Shown here: one piece after another, positions 58,586 to 64,000 of the stretch
Layout of the letters: every line of letters begins with the position of its first letter
How positions within the stretch are numbered: position 1 is the first letter of the stretch
Origin: Luidia sarsii
Lineage: Eukaryota; Echinodermata; Asteroidea; Paxillosida; Luidiidae
Length of the DNA: 64,000 nt
NCBI GenBank assembly: GCA_949987565.1
Contig: OX465119.1
Coordinates: 10,447,441-10,511,440 of the forward strand
Direction: 5' to 3'
Position numbers and translations under genes: made by a program
The notes under the pieces: model-generated
Seen by the model: only the letters and a program-made list of their open reading frames with translations
Databases searched by the model: none
What the model was told of the DNA's origin: nothing

Positions 58586-60517
58586 ATTAAAATGAAAAGA
58601 AATATATTCCAATGTGAAGTGTAATATAAACTATGTCACAACTAATGGGTGACCTACATATCAAGTTAGAAAGCCGAATTCTGATCCCAACCAAGATTCG
58701 AACATAGATGAGATGTGATTCCCCATCTCCCTCGATTTTTTTCCACTCTTTAATACGTCGTCCTTCTAGCTTCGACCGTTGCGGAGTTTTATACAAATAG
58801 ATAGCAGTATGCCTGGGAGGCAAGTCAATGAGTGGGTGTTCCAGCGAGCACCCACTTAGCCTTGCCGCTAAAAAAAGGAAGAAGAGAAGGCAGTCGGGAG
58901 AGAGGGATTGAATTAGGCGATCGGTCAAACGTCGTGTGGTGTCGGCCGTTTAATGCATGCAACCTCGCCAGGCACAAGCCATATACCAACAGACTAAACC
59001 GTGCTGATTGTTGTGGACTTCAGACATACACTTCTCTCTTCTCTCGGCCTCAAACGACCTCCAAAGCGTTCCGCACGAAATGCTCGTTTGCCAAACTGAT
59101 AGGCACAGGAAGACTTGTCTTGCAATCGATAACAAAGTTGGACGGATTCCTGGTCTATTTTTAAAGATCGGATTGATTTCCCATGATGCATCTAGCAAAG
59201 GTGAGCGGTTAAATTGGTCAAATTGTGAAATGCGTACAAAAAGTCTGAATATTTCTGGTCGCTGCTTCTAGTTGTCTCCAGAAAAAAATCATCGAACAGA
59301 ACAAATGAGCAAGGTGCAAGATCTAGAGCTCAAACTATAAACAGGAATTGGTGCTTAGAACGGCCGGTATGATACTCAAAAGCCAAATGGAAATCCTTCC
59401 TCGGTGAATTCCTTTGAAGCATGCAAAGGTCAAGGATTGTAACAAATCTGTCAAAAGCTGTCACAAAGACAAAAAGGGTCACTATGTCCAAAAAAACTGT
59501 TACAAAGACAAAAGTGTCGCGAACACGCAAATCTGTCACAAGCTATCATAAGACACGTAGGCAATTACAGGCATTTCGATTCAAGGTTCTAAACCACGAC
59601 AAAACAAAACTCTGCTTGCATTGAAATCTAAAACCAAACGTAAAAATACTAAGCGATTTCCCTTCGACTCTTTTATTCTCATCCATAATTTAATAAGAAC
59701 ACCTCTGAGCTTTCTCCTTGCATGCATAAAAGATGTCACCTTGAAGAACTCTTATTCCATCGTGCTAAATTTATCCGAGGTAAATATTTGGCCGTTATTC
59801 AGATGTGCACTGGGCATGGACTCATTTCTGCGCAGGCTTTCTACACTACAATGACCACACATTTCCTCTATACTTCTTCATCCCTCGCTGCTAATGGAGG
59901 ATCCGTGCGGTTGGAAATAACCACGGCCTGTGTATTATTCCGCATACAACCAGCATGCACAAAATGCATCCAATATAATGGAATTATTCAGATGCATCAA
60001 AACATGCAATTATATTTTATTGCACACCTAAAGAAATGACGCACAAGACTATTGTATAGTCTTGGACGGACGTGAGAAACTGGCTGGTATTTTGACTTGA
60101 AAACAAGGCATGGAATGGGGTGTCCGCTATAGCAAGGAGTGCCAGGGGTGGGAACAACTGCGCTTCCTAAAGGTGTTTGGGAAGGAGGTGACCCTTGGGC
60201 TCGTACCCATTGGGTCTGTACGATCGACCCCTTCCTTGCAACAACAATTCCTAGGTATTTACCTTGAGCAGTGGTAGCCTCTGAGTGATGTATAGTCAAC
60301 TCAATCACAGGGATGGGAAATGGGAAAATATTAATATCCTGGAAATAATGTCTCAGCTAGAATGCCCCTGACGCACCGTTATCATTTTTAAAGATACATT
60401 TATTTTAAAATGAATATTTCTTGTACATTACATGCATTGCATGGAATATTTCTAAAGATGGTATAATATTTGTTTTAACCAAGCCTGTGGATCATGTTTC
60501 TATCAAAATTTAGAGGC

Positions 60518-60636
60518 CACTCTGCCTTTGAGAAAGGTCCTGCTAGGATCGAAACGTCGGGCCCACTAAATTTTAAGATTTACATTTTGGTAATTTTAGT
60601 CAGTAAGCTGTTTGCAACATTTTTGTATATCACCTT
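60518..60636 (+). mobile_element. Short Penelope-derived insertion with 13-bp target duplication
   Basis: Runs from cactctgcctttgagaaagg through gatcgaaacgtcgggcccac to gtatatcacctt. Flanked by aaaatttagaggc at 60505-60517 and 60637-60649. Confidence 0.8.
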
Positions 60637-60649
60637 AAAATTTAGAGGC

Positions 60650-63600
60650 AATGAAAACATATCTAAGATGTAACAAGTTATCTCCGACCTCATAATCTAG
60701 TTTTTGTGATCTTCCTTCCGTTACGAGAAAGACATACACGAGATGCAATGTTTAACATGATATTTTATTCATCTCGTTGAATTCTGAAGCTTCTGAATTA
60801 TAGAGGTACTTCTTGAAAAGTGCAACCTGGGTTTGTCCTTGGTATTTTGTCAGTGTTAGGAATATCTTCCAGAAAGATTTAGTGACATGAAATCGACCTT
60901 GTGACTTCTCCAAATGAAAAGGTTTCAATTTATTTGTTGATATGCTGTCAGGAATCGATCAAACAGCGCCCAGCTAACGCACAAGTAGGTCGGTTATATG
61001 CACGACGAACGTACAATGTTCAATGCGACACACAATGGTCATCGGTTTGGCAATAATCGATAGTATCACTATGCACCCAATCGATTTGTCCCTCACAACA
61101 AAAGCCACACAGGACTCCACAGCACCACCGTACCATGTGTTCTTAGTGAAATTCCACATTAAATATTGATAAGCATCATTTGGCGTAGCTCAAAGAACTC
61201 CTTCAGTGTAACGCGTTTGGGGACGGCCATTTTGCTCCATTGGACTTTGTCGGAGTGTGAAACGGAGCAGTAGCACCCACATGTGTGATTGATGTCACCG
61301 ACACTTTGGACTCTGTCTTGGGACTTCATCTTATGATGCCGAATTCCCCCTCGGCAATTTCCACCAATTACGGCTCACAGTCAACATCTTGGAGTGACTT
61401 GGAGTGAGCTATCGCGATACGCACCGTATTTCATAGACACGATGATGCCGTGCTTCTGACCTTTCATGCAAGGTGCTTGAAGACGTCTGTCTGTTAGTGC
61501 TCACACTCTCTCAATTTTAGTTACAAAGCGAGACACCATGGTCTTCGAGGATGATTTGGTGAGTTTTGTCAATGAATTACGACCACACGATCGTTTTATA
61601 AACTATAAAAATTTAAAAGCAGGAACACGTTGCCATGGAACTTTTTGGGTAACACTCACCCCACACATACTTAACCCCTGAACTATGCTTTTAAACATTA
61701 TATTACAGAGTGCTATGGGAAAACACTCCGAAATGTGCTGAGCAATGTCACCGTTGCATGTTCAATTCACCTGACATGACATGTTTGCATTCAGCATGTC
61801 TGTCATGTTTCCACATTCTAGAGAGACTGCCCATACCCATAGACTGCACCTATGTACCCATGAAGGCACCCAAAGCATTTGCCAGCCTTGTCCTGGAAGC
61901 CCTTCCACGGCTGAGTTTACTGACTAGTTTCTCCCACAAACATCTCAGCCTTTTCACCTGATTGAATCACGATGCTTCAGATACAATCAACCAAACCAAA
62001 ATTACTCAGGTGTCCGTGAGGAACGTTGACGCCACGTTTACGATTTCATTCAATTAAAACTATATTAGAAATTGCCCTCAAACACATTGGGGTTCATATC
62101 TAGAAGTCTTGAGCTTGTTCCTTCCCGGTCCGTGTCCAAGAGTCAGACCATGATATACGACTCAGGCAGACCATTGCTTAGGGAATGCTTACTAATGAAT
62201 ATGTAACCTCAGGTCTTGTTGGAGACTGATGATGCCAAGTCAATTGCTCTACAAATGGGCAGATGGTTGCAGCGTGTCTTAAGTCAACAAAACATGTACG
62301 GCTGTTTGTCTTTGATGGGTGTGGATATCTTGAAAAAAAGAAAGAAAGAAAGAATAGAGCCTAAGATCATTCCCGTTCTATTTATATAGAAGCGGCTGAA
62401 GAAGATAATAAACAACTGAACATTTTCCCTTTCTGGAACTCGCCATTGGAAGGTATAGGCTACCCGTGACTTTCAATCCATTTAAATTCCAATGATTTTC
62501 TGATCGGTAACAAATTACAGCTTGTGATATTTTGAAAGGGATTATTATTTGGTTAGGAACAGGAAAGAAAGGAGATGAGGGGATTTTTCATCAAGGATGG
62601 CTTTCGGTTCCATGGCAATCCTTTTTTTGCAATGACGGATGAAAAGGCAAATGAAGGTGAACGCCGCTGATTTCACTTGAATTGAGACGACGACCTATGA
62701 CCTCAACCTTTACTTTCACATTGGTCAGGCTGGATGTTGACATTCACCGGTAAATTGATTTGTCCTCTCTCTTGAGTAATGACAAGTGACAGAATAATTG
62801 CAAAGACAAAGCACAGTAACTATCGAATGCCGTGTCTTCTATTGAATCATACGTTAAGCAACGACGTGTTGTATTTCTCCCTTCAATGCTTGTGCATGTT
62901 TCTGAGCTGCCTGCGTCTGCACACAAACCAACGTGACAGTTTGATTTCTAATGTAACCCTGCGCCGGTTCCATGACTAGACGTTGGGAGTGAGGCAGGCC
63001 GGGGTTGGTTGTGTTTTGTGAATATATTGATTCGCCGCAGACTCGTTGTGGCAGCCATGTTATTGGCAGCCTTAGTTTCCTCTGCGCATGCTCTGAATTT
63101 GACGGATTGAGGTTGAATCGGTTGTCACAAGTAGTTTAGAAACTCCACATAGCACCTTTAGAGCGGAAAGAATCATTCGAAGCACTTTGTATCACAAGAC
63201 TTAAGGATTATGGATTTTCCAAAGCAGCAATTATCCTATTTGTTGGGGAAAGCGAAGCCAATAAACCATCGCATCCTTCATCGTTTACTTTGATATGTCA
63301 TCGGTGTTTCTGGGGAGTTCCACAATGATAGCATAATCTGAGGAATCTATTAATTTTGTCCTTTTCCTTCTTTTTTTCCATATGCTTGGTCAGCCAGTGA
63401 AAGGTCGTGTTTTGGATCTACATGGAATTCTTTTTGAGCTGCATTCTGCGTTCAGGGGAATTTTTTTATCTCCTGTAATTTGGCTTTTCCGCAAATTGAA
63501 TACATTTCTATTGCTTCATAAAATGAAAACACTCATTGAAATTGCCTTGTAGTAAATTGGTGTTTGTATAATTTATGAAGCTTCCTAACTAAACTCTGCC

Positions 63601-64000
63601 ATTGGTCACATTTGCTTGCTTTATGATTTAATGGAAATTTCCAAGCAGTGATTCCCGTTTAATTATTTTTTTTTAATTCTAAATAAATCAGGAAAGGAGA
63701 AGTGTTTGTCCCGTCATCTTGCACACGTGTATGGGCGGCCATTGAGAAATTGAGAAAAGTGAATTATTATGACGGTGTGCCTAATCTTTATCCGAACGTT
63801 TGGGTTTCGTTCGATGGTCTTTCTGATGACTGACCCTATCAACACGCTGCACAACCCATTCCCTATAGTCTATGCATATTCGCGTTGATATTATACACAA
63901 AGTTCCCCTTTCGTGTGCCTTTTACATGGTGGTAACACCTGAGCATGATGGACGCATGCACGCAATGAATACAGAGACTGTAGTACAAGGAATACAAGGA
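60650..64000. other. No gene recognised
   Basis: AT-rich sequence with a short AAAG repeat (62335-62355). No exon, RNA gene or larger repeat could be supported. Confidence 0.45.

Overview
This is animal nuclear DNA. It has multi-exon genes with GT-AG introns, protein families typical of animals, and a very high load of tandem repeats, tRNA-derived SINEs, Penelope-like and LINE fragments and foldback elements. The two recognisable proteins are about equally distant from their human counterparts, and the repeat mix looks like an invertebrate deuterostome (echinoderm, hemichordate or amphioxus). I cannot place it more precisely, and there is no sign of bacterial, viral or organellar gene organisation.
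Layout. (1) About 1-9250, minus strand: the 5' two-thirds of a choline transporter-like gene of the SLC44A1/CTL1 type. Thirteen exons (473 codons) can be chained with matching phases from the start codon at 9250 until the gene runs off the left edge. (2) About 9.3-24 kb: a repeat-dominated stretch holding GA/CT tracts, a hexamer array, LINE tails, a large foldback palindrome and an 8-bp array. Two minus-strand exons (21852-21819 and 20097-19858) join in frame to give the N-terminus of an unrecognised secreted or membrane protein. (3) About 23.5-28 kb: a 10-bp array, a degenerate telomere-like array that switches strand, an unassigned possible exon near 25.5 kb and a 1.3-kb array of 32-bp units. 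(4) 41367-28107, minus strand: a complete CHD1L/ALC1 gene. Twenty-four exons have all phases closing and encode 1022 residues: a SNF2 helicase, a linker, a macro domain, and a C-terminal BRCT domain that human CHD1L lacks. One intron is a textbook U12-type AT-AC intron and one is GC-AG. (5) 41.4-64 kb: no convincing gene; a 217-bp triplication, a 1.1-kb array of 32-bp units, an 0.8-kb array of 16-bp units and short Penelope-like remnants.
The two main genes are functionally unrelated (choline transport; poly(ADP-ribose)-activated chromatin remodelling). They simply lie on the same strand. The most interesting structure lies at splice junctions. A 13-copy, 50-bp minisatellite replicates the 3' splice site of CHD1L exon 12, and many other tandem arrays start directly behind 5' splice sites. 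Four short Penelope-derived units have perfect 13-14-bp target duplications, and all carry a GAAACGTC motif resembling part of a hammerhead ribozyme core. All exon calls come from reading splice consensus, phase continuity and remembered family sequence. No alignment or search was run.
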